Assembly: GCF_008801475.1 (NCBI RefSeq)
Contig: NZ_VZPP01000007.1
Coordinates: 186,001-250,000, forward strand
DNA length: 64,000 nucleotides
Reading direction: 5' to 3'
From: Pseudomonas moorei
GTDB taxonomy: Bacteria > Pseudomonadota > Gammaproteobacteria > Pseudomonadales > Pseudomonadaceae
Below are positions 26,297 through 35,900 of this stretch, piece by piece. The position numbers and the translations under genes were made by a program. Numbering within the stretch: the first letter of the stretch is position 1; every line of letters starts with the position of its first letter. The notes below the pieces were generated by a model, which did not search any database, had not been told where the DNA came from, and worked only from the letters and a program-made list of their open reading frames with translations.

Positions 26297-27058
26297 TCAG
26301 CGCCCATGACGCAGCGCCGCCCGTTGCCGGCACGCCTCACCAAACGCCTGGAAAATTCTCAAATAAGGAGGATTCGACAGGACCTGCCATTCCGGGTGCC
26401 ATTGCACGCCGAGGGCGAAGGCCTTGCTGTGCTCGACCGAGACCGCTTCGATCAGGCCGTCCGGCGCGAGCGCTTCGGCGCGCAGGCCGGGGGCGAGTCG
26501 GTCGATGCCCTGGCTGTGAATCGAATTGACCTGGAATTGCGTGGGCAGGTCCAGTGCCTGGAACACGCCGCCCGGTTGCACGTCGACGGTGTGCGCCGGT
26601 GCGTATTGCACCGCCAGGTCAGGGTGGTTGGCTTCACGATGATCAAGGAAGCCGGGCAATTCATGGACCTTCTGATGCAGGCTGCCACCGAACGCCACGT
26701 TCATCTCCTGAAAGCCGCGGCAGATGCCGAGCACCGGGACGCCGGCCGCAATGGCCGCACGGATCAGGGGAAGGGTGGTGCGATCCCGCTGGGGATCGTG
26801 TTCCGTGCCGGGAGCGCTGTCCGGGCCTTGATAGTGGAAAGGTTCCACGTTCGAAGGCGAGCCGGTCAGCAACAGACCGTCGAGCTGCGGCAGCAGGTCC
26901 TCGATTTCGGTCAGTTCAGCCAGGGAAGGAATGACGACAGGCAGCCCCAGTGCGGCAACGCTGACAGCACGCAAGTACTTGTCGCCGCTGACGTGGTAGG
27001 GATGCAGGCCAATCTGTTTGACGCATGCAGTAACGCCGATCAATGGCTTGAATGCCAT
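26297..27058 (-). CDS. puuD: Gamma-glutamyl-GABA hydrolase (class I glutamine amidotransferase-like)
   Basis: This 253-residue enzyme is of the C26 peptidase/PuuD family, cleaving gamma-glutamyl-GABA to Glu and GABA, the last step of the gamma-glutamylated putrescine route. The nucleophile elbow GICRGFQEMNVAFGG and the His-Glu region FALGVQWHPEW are intact. In P. aeruginosa the equivalent gene is spuA. The ATG at 27058 has GAGG 8 bases upstream. It is divergent from the PuuA-type synthetase and upstream of the transporter genes on the same strand. Confidence 0.92.
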   Translation of the reverse strand: MAFKPLIGVTACVKQIGLHPYHVSGDKYLRAVSVAALGLPVVIPSLAELTEIEDLLPQLDGLLLTGSPSNVEPFHYQGPDSAPGTEHDPQRDRTTLPLIRAAIAAGVPVLGICRGFQEMNVAFGGSLHQKVHELPGFLDHREANHPDLAVQYAPAHTVDVQPGGVFQALDLPTQFQVNSIHSQGIDRLAPGLRAEALAPDGLIEAVSVEHSKAFALGVQWHPEWQVLSNPPYLRIFQAFGEACRQRAALRHGR

Positions 27059-27341
27059 TTTTATCACCTCGAAGTTTCACACTTGAACGAGCTTTTCCGG
27101 AGCTTAGCCTTGTTGATTTTAATTAACAACTCTCATGTAAAAAATTCTAAACGCCGCACGTCTGAAGATCAGGATTTACGCGTGTTTGAGGGGGTGTCTG
27201 GCACTCTCGTGCTTCTGAGAGGCCCAAAAATAAACGCTGAAAGGCTCAGTGTTCGCTATTGACTTCACTTTGCCTTTCGGATTGACTGGGCTCGTGAAAG
27301 GGCGGTGAACATAATAATTAACAGTAAAAAATAGGTGCATC
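27059..27341. promoter_or_regulatory. Divergent regulatory region puuD / puuA
   Basis: These 283 bases separate two divergent polyamine genes and must hold both promoters. Two AT-rich stretches (TTGATTTTAATTAACAACTC and ACATAATAATTAACAGTAAA) share AATTAACA and could be operator copies for the PuuR-like regulator encoded at 32050. I cannot define the boxes with certainty. Confidence 0.4.
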
Positions 27342-28718
27342 ATGTCGGTCCCTCTGCGTACCGTTCAACTCAACGAAGCAAACGCATTCCTTAAGAAATA
27401 TCCTGAGGTTTTGTACGTCGACCTTCTGATTGCGGATATGAACGGTGTGGTGCGCGGCAAGCGCATCGAACGCACCAGTCTTCATAAGGTTTACGAGAAA
27501 GGCATCAACCTGCCGGCGTCTCTGTTTGCTCTGGACATCAACGGCTCGACGGTGGAAAGCACCGGCCTGGGTCTGGACATCGGCGACTCCGACCGTATCT
27601 GCTACCCCATCCCTGGCACCCTCAGCATCGAGCCCTGGCAGAAGCGCCCGACCGCGCAACTGTTAATGACCATGCACGAGCTGGAAGGCGAGCCGTTCTT
27701 CGCTGACCCGCGTGAGGTGCTGGCCAATATCGTGCGCAAGTTCGATGACATGGGCCTGACCATCTGCGCCGCGTTCGAACTGGAGTTCTACCTGATCGAC
27801 CAGGACAACGTGAACGGTCGTCCGCAGTCGCCACGTTCGCCGGTCTCCGGCAAGCGTCCGATGTCGACCCAGGTGTATCTGATTGACGACCTCGACGAAT
27901 ACGTCGACTGCCTGCAAGACATCCTCGAAGGCGCGAAAGAGCAGGGCATCCCGGCTGACGCCATCGTCAAGGAAAGCGCCCCGGCGCAGTTCGAAGTCAA
28001 CCTGCATCACGTGGCCGATCCGATCAAGGCGTGCGACTACGCGGTCCTGCTCAAGCGTCTGGTGAAGAACATCGCCTACGACCACGAGATGGACACCACC
28101 TTCATGGCCAAGCCGTATCCGGGCCAGGCGGGCAACGGTCTGCACGTCCACATTTCGGTGCTCGACAAAGACGGCAAGAACATCTTTGCCAGCGAGGATC
28201 CCGAGCAGAACGCCGCGCTGCGACACGCGATCGGCGGTGTGCTCGAGACCCTGCCGGCACAGATGGCGTTCCTCTGCCCGAACGTCAACTCCTACCGTCG
28301 TTTCGGCGCACAGTTCTACGTGCCGAACTCGCCAAGCTGGGGCATCGACAACCGTACCGTGGCGGTACGCGTGCCGACCGGTTCGCCGGACGCCGTGCGC
28401 ATCGAACACCGCGTGGCCGGTGCCGACGCCAACCCGTACCTGCTGATGGCTTCGGTCCTGGCGGGCGTGCACCACGGTCTGACCAATCAGATCGAGCCGG
28501 GCGCCCCGGTGGAAGGCAACAGCTACGAGCAAAACGAACAGAGCCTGCCGAACAACCTGCGCGATGCACTGCGCGAGCTGGACGACAGCGAAGTCATGGC
28601 CAAATACATCGACCCGATGTACATCGACGTGTTCGTGGCGTGCAAGGAAAGCGAGCTGGCCGAGTTCGAGAACTCCATCTCCGACCTTGAGTACAACTGG
28701 TACCTGCATACCGTTTAA
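27342..28718 (+). CDS. puuA: Gamma-glutamylputrescine synthetase (glutamine synthetase family)
   Basis: This 458-residue member of the glutamine synthetase family ligates glutamate to putrescine or another polyamine using ATP (PuuA; SpuB/SpuI in P. aeruginosa). It has the N-terminal beta-grasp (VLYVDLLIADMNGVVRGKRI) and the catalytic domain. The metal and substrate motifs FELEFYLID, ESAPAQFEVNLHH, GNGLHVHISV and IEHRVAGADANPYLLM are present. It lacks the adenylylation-site Tyr context of GlnA. It starts the plus-strand catabolic block and is followed by a REP pair before puuC. Confidence 0.92.
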   Translation: MSVPLRTVQLNEANAFLKKYPEVLYVDLLIADMNGVVRGKRIERTSLHKVYEKGINLPASLFALDINGSTVESTGLGLDIGDSDRICYPIPGTLSIEPWQKRPTAQLLMTMHELEGEPFFADPREVLANIVRKFDDMGLTICAAFELEFYLIDQDNVNGRPQSPRSPVSGKRPMSTQVYLIDDLDEYVDCLQDILEGAKEQGIPADAIVKESAPAQFEVNLHHVADPIKACDYAVLLKRLVKNIAYDHEMDTTFMAKPYPGQAGNGLHVHISVLDKDGKNIFASEDPEQNAALRHAIGGVLETLPAQMAFLCPNVNSYRRFGAQFYVPNSPSWGIDNRTVAVRVPTGSPDAVRIEHRVAGADANPYLLMASVLAGVHHGLTNQIEPGAPVEGNSYEQNEQSLPNNLRDALRELDDSEVMAKYIDPMYIDVFVACKESELAEFENSISDLEYNWYLHTV

Positions 28719-28740
28719 CGGGCAGAACCCAATGCAACAC

Positions 28741-28834
28741 CTGTGGGAGCGAGCCTGCTCGCGATAGCGGCGGATCAGTCAGCATTAATGTCGTCTGACA
28801 CTCCCCATCGCGAGCAGGCTCGCTCCCACAGGGG
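28741..28834. repeat. REP pair (inverted, GTGGGAGCGAGC type)
   Basis: Two facing units, starting CTGTGGGAGCGAGCCTGC and ending GCTCGCTCCCACAGG, are separated by about 40 bases between puuA and puuC. It is nearly identical in its arms to the pair at 6633. Confidence 0.85.
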
Positions 28835-28906
28835 ACTGCATTTCAATACCTTGATTGGCGGGCATTCAGCCCGAGACCATCTATTCCCCTGCGTCGAGTC
28901 ACAACA

Positions 28907-30397
28907 ATGACAATTACTCGCAGCGACTGGGAGCAACGCTTCCAGTCCCTAACCATTGAAAGCCGCGCCTTCATCGACGGCCAGTACTGCGCGGCCGCCA
29001 GTGGCGCCACGTTCGAATGCATCAGCCCGGTGGACGGCCGCTTTCTGGCGAACGTTGCCAGCACCGACGAAGCCGATGCCAACGCCGCCGTCGCCGTTGC
29101 CCGCCGTACCTTCGAGTCCGGTGTCTGGTCCAGACTGGCCCCGGTCGAGCGCAAGCGCGTCCTGATCCGTTTCGCCGATCTGATCCTGGCCCACCAGGAA
29201 GAACTGGCGTTGCTCGAAACCCTCGACATGGGCAAGCCGATCAGCGACTCCATGAGCATCGACATCCCGGCGACCGCCAACGCGATCCGCTGGACCGCCG
29301 AAGCCATCGACAAGATCTACGACGAAGTCGCCGCCACGCCCCACGATCAACTTGGCCTGGTCACCCGTGAACCGGCGGGTGTGGTCGCGGCCATCGTGCC
29401 GTGGAACTTCCCGCTGATCATGGCCAGCTGGAAATTCGCCCCGGCCCTGGCGGCGGGCAACTCGTTCATCCTCAAGCCTTCGGAAAAGTCGCCATTGACG
29501 GCGATCCGCATCGCGCAGCTGGCGCTGGAGGCGGGCATCCCCAAAGGCGTGTTCAACGTCCTGCCGGGCTTCGGTCACACCGTCGGCAAAGCCCTGGCGT
29601 TGCACATGGACGTCGACGTGCTGGCCTTCACCGGCTCCACGGCGATCGCCAAGCAACTGATGATCTACGCCGGGCAGAGCAACATGAAACGCGTCTGGCT
29701 GGAAGCCGGCGGCAAGAGCCCGAACGTGGTGTTTGCCGACGCACCGGACCTGCGCGCAGCCGCCCAGGCGGCCGCCAGCGGTATCGCCTTCAACCAGGGC
29801 GAAGTCTGCACCGCGGGCTCGCGCCTGCTGGTGGAGCGCTCGATCCGCGATCAGTTCATCCCGCTGTTGGTCGAAGCCCTGCAGGCCTGGAAACCGGGGC
29901 ATGCACTCGACCCTGCGACCACCGTCGGCGCCGTGGTCGATCAACGTCAACTGGACAACGTGCTGCGCTACATCGGCATCGGCCAGGAGCAGGGCGCTCA
30001 ACTGATCGCCGGCGGCAGCCGCACCCTCGAAGAGACCGGCGGCCTGTATGTGGAACCGGCGATTTTCGACGGCGTGACCAACGCCATGACCATCGCCCGT
30101 GAAGAAATTTTCGGCCCGGTGCTGTCGCTGATCACCTTCGACACCGCCGAAGAAGCGCTGGCGATTGCCAACGACAGCATCTTCGGCCTGGCGGCCGGGG
30201 TCTGGACCAGCAACCTGAGCAAGGCCCACACCTTCGCCCGTGGCCTGCGCGCCGGCAGCGTCTGGGTCAACCAGTACGACGGCGGCGACATGACCGCGCC
30301 GTTCGGCGGGTTCAAGCAGTCGGGTAACGGTCGGGACAAATCGCTGCATGCGTTCGACAAGTACACCGAACTCAAAGCGACCTGGATCAAGCTCTAA
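28907..30397 (+). CDS. puuC: Gamma-glutamyl-gamma-aminobutyraldehyde dehydrogenase
   Basis: This 496-residue NAD(P)-dependent aldehyde dehydrogenase has the catalytic Cys in NQGEVCTAGSRLLVE, the general base Glu in WLEAGGKSPNVV, and the cofactor motif FTGSTAIAKQL. WVNQYDGGDMTAPFGGFKQSGNGRD near the end is typical of the PuuC/KauB group. In context it oxidises gamma-glutamyl-aminobutyraldehyde to gamma-glutamyl-GABA, the PuuD substrate. It lies between puuA and puuB on the plus strand. Confidence 0.9.
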   Translation: MTITRSDWEQRFQSLTIESRAFIDGQYCAAASGATFECISPVDGRFLANVASTDEADANAAVAVARRTFESGVWSRLAPVERKRVLIRFADLILAHQEELALLETLDMGKPISDSMSIDIPATANAIRWTAEAIDKIYDEVAATPHDQLGLVTREPAGVVAAIVPWNFPLIMASWKFAPALAAGNSFILKPSEKSPLTAIRIAQLALEAGIPKGVFNVLPGFGHTVGKALALHMDVDVLAFTGSTAIAKQLMIYAGQSNMKRVWLEAGGKSPNVVFADAPDLRAAAQAAASGIAFNQGEVCTAGSRLLVERSIRDQFIPLLVEALQAWKPGHALDPATTVGAVVDQRQLDNVLRYIGIGQEQGAQLIAGGSRTLEETGGLYVEPAIFDGVTNAMTIAREEIFGPVLSLITFDTAEEALAIANDSIFGLAAGVWTSNLSKAHTFARGLRAGSVWVNQYDGGDMTAPFGGFKQSGNGRDKSLHAFDKYTELKATWIKL

Positions 30398-30450
30398 GAC
30401 CTTTTAAGCGGCGGTCGCCGGCACGTTGCTGGCGACCCTCGGAGAAACCT

Positions 30451-31734
30451 ATGAAACAGACACATGTAAACAGCTACTACGCCGCCACTCGTAACTTCAC
30501 CGGCGACTTCCCGGTGCTTGAAGAACTGGTGGAGTGCGATGTCTGCGTGATCGGCGCCGGCTACACCGGCCTGTCCTCGGCGCTGTTCCTCGCCGAAGCG
30601 GGCTACAGCGTCACCGTGCTGGAAGCCGCCAAGGTCGGCTTCGGCGCCAGCGGTCGCAACGGCGGTCAACTGGTCAACTCCTACAGCCGTGATGTCGATG
30701 TCATCGAAGAGCGCTATGGCGACAGGACGGCCGAAGTCCTGGGCAGCATGATTTTCGAAGGCGCCGACATCATCCGTCAGCGCATACAGCACTACGACAT
30801 CCAGTGCGACTACCGCCCGGGCGGCATCTTCGCGGCGATGAACAAGAAGCAACTCAAAGGCCTGGCCGAGCAGAAGAAAAGCTGGGAACGCTACGGCAAC
30901 AAGAACCTGAAAATGCTCGACGCGGCCGACATCAAGCGCGAAGTGGGTTCCAACGCTTACGTCGGCGGCCTGCTGGACATGCAGGGCGGCCATATTCACC
31001 CGCTGAACCTGGCCCTCGGCGAGGCTTCGGCGATCATTGGCCTGGGCGGCAAGATCTTCGAACAATCGGCCGCGGTGGAAATCACCTACGGCGAACCGAT
31101 CACCGTGCGCACCGCCAAAGGCGTGGTCCGTGCCAAGTACCTGCTGATCGCCGGTAACGCCTATTTGCCCCAAGGCCTGGACAACCGCGTCACCAGCAAG
31201 AGCATGCCGTGCGGTTCGCAAATCGTCGTGACCGAGCCGTTGTCGGAGCAACAGGCGCGCAGCCTGATCAAGAACAACTACTGCGTCGAAGACTGCAACT
31301 ACCTGCTCGACTACTACCGCCTGACCGCCGACAACCGCTTGCTCTACGGCGGTGGCGTGGTTTACGGCGCTCGCGAGCCGAATGACATCGAGCAACTGAT
31401 CCGCCCGAAAATCCTCAAGACTTTCCCGCAATTGAAGGACGTGAAGATCGACTACCGCTGGACCGGCAATTTCCTGCTGACCATGTCGCGTATGCCGCAG
31501 TTCGGCCGCATCGAGAAAAACGCCTACTACATGCAGGGCTACAGTGGCCACGGCGTCACCTGTTCGCACCTGGCCGGCAAACTGATCTCGGAAATGATCC
31601 GTGGCGACGCCGAACGCTTCAACGCGTTCGCCTCGTTGCCACACATGCCAATGATCGGCGGGCGCACCTTTTCGGCGCCGCTCACCGCGATGGGCGCCGC
31701 GTATTACTCGCTGCGCGACCGTTTCGGTATCTAG
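30451..31734 (+). CDS. puuB: Gamma-glutamylputrescine oxidase (FAD-dependent)
   Basis: This 427-residue DAO-family oxidoreductase has an N-terminal Rossmann motif VCVIGAGYTGLSSALFLAEA, the ASGRNGGQLVNSY block and a C-terminal GYSGHGVTCSHLAGKL FAD-binding segment. It matches PuuB/OrdL, which oxidises gamma-glutamylputrescine to the aldehyde, producing H2O2. GGAG lies 8 bases before the ATG. It sits 53 bases after puuC and ends in a strong terminator. Confidence 0.92.
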   Translation: MKQTHVNSYYAATRNFTGDFPVLEELVECDVCVIGAGYTGLSSALFLAEAGYSVTVLEAAKVGFGASGRNGGQLVNSYSRDVDVIEERYGDRTAEVLGSMIFEGADIIRQRIQHYDIQCDYRPGGIFAAMNKKQLKGLAEQKKSWERYGNKNLKMLDAADIKREVGSNAYVGGLLDMQGGHIHPLNLALGEASAIIGLGGKIFEQSAAVEITYGEPITVRTAKGVVRAKYLLIAGNAYLPQGLDNRVTSKSMPCGSQIVVTEPLSEQQARSLIKNNYCVEDCNYLLDYYRLTADNRLLYGGGVVYGAREPNDIEQLIRPKILKTFPQLKDVKIDYRWTGNFLLTMSRMPQFGRIEKNAYYMQGYSGHGVTCSHLAGKLISEMIRGDAERFNAFASLPHMPMIGGRTFSAPLTAMGAAYYSLRDRFGI

Positions 31735-31744
31735 GCTTTACCTC

Positions 31745-31780
31745 GCCGGCGACCACCCCAAAAGGTGTCGCCGGCTTTTT
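31745..31780 (+). terminator. Rho-independent terminator after puuB
   Basis: GCCGGCGAC (31745-31753) pairs with GTCGCCGGC (31767-31775), extended by an ACC/GGT pairing, and is followed by TTTTT. It lies 11 bases after the puuB stop codon. Confidence 0.88.
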
Positions 31781-31802
31781 AATACCTGAAACACCGCCGC
31801 GC

Positions 31803-31896
31803 CCTGTAGGAGCCAGCTTGCTGGCGATGAGGCCATATCAGCCAAAATGGATGCCCCCTGATACACCGCCATCGCGAGCAGGCTCGCTCCTACAGG
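31803..31896. repeat. REP pair (inverted, mixed subtypes)
   Basis: The left unit reads CCTGTAGGAGCCAGCTTGCT and the right unit ATCGCGAGCAGGCTCGCTCC then TACAGG. The two arms belong to slightly different REP subtypes: the stem core is GCCAGC..GCTGGC on the left and GCGAGC..GCTCGC on the right. Each remains self-complementary. Confidence 0.8.
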
Positions 31897-32049
31897 CTGT
31901 TTTTTTCCACCATTTATCGAACCTGCTGAGCAACACCAACAAACGTGATTTAATAGCCGCCTTTCACGGTTCAGGGACAGGGGAAACGGCAGGATCTGTG
32001 CCTGTTTTCCACCCCCATTACCCTTAAGTCGTTCTTACATAAGGCTGTC

Positions 32050-32598
32050 ATGGATACGGGTTCTCGACTCAAATTAGTACGCGAAAGCTACAAACTGTCC
32101 CAGCGCGAGCTGGCCCGGCGTAGCGGCGTCACCAATGCCACCATCTCCCTGATCGAACAGAATCGCGTCAGTCCTTCCGTCAGCTCGCTGAAAAAGCTGC
32201 TCGAAGGCATTCCCATGTCCCTGGCGGACTTCTTCACCTTCGATCAACCCCCGCGCGAGCATCAATACGTCTTCCGCGCCAACGAACAGCCAGACCTGGG
32301 CCGCCACGGCCTGCGCCTGCTGCTGATCGGCGCCTCCGTGCCAAGCCGCCAGATGCGCTTGCTGCGCGAGCAATACGCACCGGGCGCCAGTTCCGGGGAA
32401 GAACCGATCGTGCACGCCGAAGGCGAAGAGTGCGGGTTGGTGACGCGGGGAACGGTTGAGTTGACGGTCGATGGGCAGGTCAGTGTGTTGAACGCCGGGG
32501 ATGGCTATTACTTCCCGACAACTTTGCCCCATCGGTTCCGCAATATCGGGGCGGATGAGGCGGAGATTATCAGTGCGAATACGCCGGCGAACTTCTGA
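32050..32598 (+). CDS. puuR: PuuR-type HTH/cupin transcriptional repressor
   Basis: This 182-residue regulator has an N-terminal XRE helix-turn-helix (residues about 5-60: LSQRELARRSGVTNATISLI) and a C-terminal cupin_2 sensor domain (HAEGEECGLVTRGTVELTVD, YYFPTTLPHRFRN). This matches PuuR, which represses putrescine genes in E. coli and is relieved by putrescine. It closes the plus-strand polyamine block. AAGG lies 6 bases upstream of the ATG. Confidence 0.9.
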   Translation: MDTGSRLKLVRESYKLSQRELARRSGVTNATISLIEQNRVSPSVSSLKKLLEGIPMSLADFFTFDQPPREHQYVFRANEQPDLGRHGLRLLLIGASVPSRQMRLLREQYAPGASSGEEPIVHAEGEECGLVTRGTVELTVDGQVSVLNAGDGYYFPTTLPHRFRNIGADEAEIISANTPANF

Positions 32599-32970
32599 TA
32601 TCTGGCAACCTGGATCATCCCAAACATGTTCAACCTATGACCTACACAGCATGAGCATGATGTGCGCCTTCATGACCGCCTTTGGCGGGCTGTGAGTCCA
32701 TGCGTTATAGAGATTGACCTGGTTACCCAAAGCCCCGCCAGAAATGAACGGGGCTTTTTATTGGCCCGTCAATTATTGGCTAACGGTAAAAGGGCTTCAG
32801 CCACGGCTTTCTTTTCAACATCGGCAATGTTCAACGAAAAATTGGCCTACGTCGCCGCTCGCTCGTTGTGGTGGCGATGATCGTCGTTCATGATCCAAGC
32901 GGCTGCCGTTAACCCACGGTAATCTGTTGCTCATTGTTTCCAGCCTCGACCACGTTTCAAGAGAGTCCTC
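32599..32970. other. Gene-free interval with a terminator
   Basis: These 372 bases contain no gene I can support. A 14-codon frame (32651-32695, starting MSMMCAFMTAF) precedes a strong hairpin at 32730-32760. A leader peptide or small transcript is possible but unsupported. The last 100 bases should hold the promoter of the large helicase-nuclease gene. Confidence 0.4.
32730..32760 (+). terminator. Rho-independent terminator
   Basis: AAGCCCCG (32730-32737) pairs with CGGGGCTT (32749-32756), followed by TTTTA. It lies 130 bases after puuR and separates the polyamine block from the defence-type gene. Confidence 0.85.
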
Positions 32971-35900
32971 ATGAGTTCAGGGATAAGTCAAAAGCTGCAG
33001 GGTAGCCGCAAGGAACTGCTCGATATCGGCCTTCGTAATACCATGCTGAACTTCCGCGCGTCAGCCAAGACGTTGGCCGTGGTCGATGAGCTTTCAGAGT
33101 CAGTGTTCCACCTGCTTTATCGGCAGGAGAAGGCTATGAGCTTTTCACCGATGGCACGCCAGAAGTTGGCGGCGTTGGCGAAAACCAATCAGATCGAAGG
33201 GGAAGACTCCCAGGACGCTGTGACTGATGAGTTGCTATTAAATGAACTCGACAGCTTGGGCGACTCGGGTTTTATCGACGATGAGCTGGACGAGTCTGGT
33301 CGAGCGCGTCGGCATACGGATACTCGTCTGCAAACCGCACTGGATGAGGAGCGCCTTTTCCTGCAGTTGTTGAGGATTCACAGTGAGGCACGAGCCTTTA
33401 TCGAGGAACAAGGCGTTAATACCCTGTTTCTGGCACTGGGTTTCCTTCATTGGTATGAAGCGGATAGTTCAGAGAACCTTCGCAAAGCTCCCTTGATGTT
33501 ATTGCCAGTGACGCTCGAACGCAGCGGCGCAAAGGATGCATTCAAGCTGAAGTATTCCGGTGACGAGTTAATGCCCAACTTGTCTTTGATCGCCAAGCTC
33601 AAGACTGATTTCGGCCTTGACCTTGCGGCCTGTGAGTTCAGTGAGGAGCGCTTCGATGCTACGGAGGGCAGTCTTGACAGCTTTTATGCCGAAGTCACCG
33701 ACCTGATAAGCAAGCAACCACGTTGGAAAGTTTCAATCAACGAGGCAGCTCTCGGGTTCTTTTCCTTCGGCAAGTTCCTGATGTTTAAGGATCTGGACCC
33801 GAAGAGTTGGCCGCAAGACCAGCAGCCTGACGCCCATCCAGTCATCAATCGGCTCTTGGGTCCGGGGTTTGGCGACCAGCATCCCGCCTATGCCGAAGAT
33901 GTGAACATCGACTCGGTGCTGCAACCTGGGGAAGTGCGATTCGTCAAGGATGCAGACAGTAGCCAGACTGAAGCGATTCTAGAAGTTCGAGAAGGCGCCA
34001 ATCTGGTTATCCAGGGGCCACCGGGTACCGGTAAGTCGCAGACCATCACGAACATTATCGCGGAACTGATTGCCCAGAAAAAAACTGTGTTGTTCGTGGC
34101 CGAAAAAATGGCCGCGCTTGAAGTGGTTAAACGTCGACTCGATGAATGTCACTTGGGCGATGCAGTACTCGAGTTGCATAGCCATAAGTCGACTAAAACA
34201 TCGGTGCTCAAGGAACTCGGACGTACGCTTGAACAAGGCCGGCCACTGACCAAGGTGGGCGAGGATGATTTGGCCAAGTTGGCTGAACTTCAAGGCAACT
34301 TGAACCGTTACTGCTCCGCAGTAAGTGCACCTGTGGGTGCCAGCGGCATGGACTTTGTCGAGGTATTGGGGCGATACCTAAAACTCAAGCACAGCTACGG
34401 TGTATTGCCCACGATCAGTTTCGCGCCCATGGTGTCGTGGACTCAGGCTGACCAGTTGAAACGTCGCGAACTGGTGGAAGAACTAACGCTTCATCTAAAG
34501 GAAATGGGCCGCCCTGACCAAAATCCGTTCTGGGGAAGCAAGCGCACTTTCTTCTCACCCATTGAACAAAACAATGCGAACGATGCGTTGCAACAAGCAA
34601 GTGCGCACTTAACCGCTTTGGACGCTGCCGCCAAGGCACTGTCGATTCGACTGATGTTGACTCAGCCAGCAACTCTCGCGGACGTTGCAGTCATCTGCCG
34701 CGCCGCACGGCGGGCGGCCGAAGCGCCTCGGTTGCACGGTATAGAGCTGAGTACCGGAGATTGGCAGCTGCGCCGCGATGCCATTCGTGAACTGCTTGAT
34801 GCAGGCCAGCGCATGAGTATGTGCAAAGCCAACCATGGCGCTCAGTTGATCGAGGCTGCTTGGGACCAAGATCTGTTGGATGTTCGGCAGAATTTGCTGG
34901 CCTATGGTGACAAATGGTGGAAGGTATTTTCAGGGCGCTATCGCGCTTCAAAGGCTCGATTGCAAGGGCTTGTGCAGAACACACTGCCTGGTAGCAATGC
35001 CGAACAATTGAGTCTGGTTGATTCGGTTCTGAGCTATCAACAAAGCCAGAAGGTTTATGACCGACACGAGGGCTTGGGCAGTGCGCTCTTCGGTGCTCAA
35101 TGGCAGCGACAGCAGTCCGATTGGGCAGTACTCGAGCGCGTCAGTGCCTGGGTAGTTCAGCTCTACGAAGACCTCGGTAATGGCCATGTACCACAAGGGA
35201 TTATTGCGTTTCTCGCCGGGCATACGGATGCCAGTGGGCTTGGGGACACGGTCAGTGACATCGAGGCGCATCTCGCGGGCCTTGACCACGCATTGCTAGC
35301 GGGGCTGGAAGTCATCGGCATGCCCGATGATATCGCCCAATCGCTGCGCAGCCTGGATCTGTTTGCCTTGGGTACTCGCTTGCAATTGTGGCAAGCCAGC
35401 CTGAGCGCGCTTTACCAAATGGCCCGTCTCAATGTGCTGTCAGGCGAAATGCAGCAGGCTAATCTGGACGAGTTGTTGAACATTGGCCTGCGCACTGAAA
35501 CGCCAGATCGGATACCCGCCATCCTCGACTTTTCCTGGTATTCGGGGCTTGTGCAAAAGGCTTACGCCGAAAAACCGGCTCTACAGCAATTTGATCGCAT
35601 CAAGCACGAGCATCAGATCGCCAGGTTTAAAGCACTCGATGCAGCGTCGTTGAACCATGCTCAAACATATTTGGCGCGCCAGGTATGGGAGCACATGCCC
35701 AATGTGAACCAACCGGGTGAGATGGCAACGTTGCGTGCAGAGCTGAACAAGAAGCGCCGACACATTCCAATACGCCAGCTGATCGACAAGGCTGGTCGGG
35801 CGATTCAGCAAATCAAACCGGTATTCATGATGAGCCCAATGTCGATCGCCAATTTTTTGCCTCCAGGCAAACTGGAATTCGACGTAGTGGTGTTCGACGA

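Noticed and set aside
27198-27214. TGGCACTCTCGTGCTT as a sigma-54 promoter upstream of puuA
   Set aside because: The GG to GC spacing is one base short of the strict -24/-12 requirement, so it is unlikely to work.
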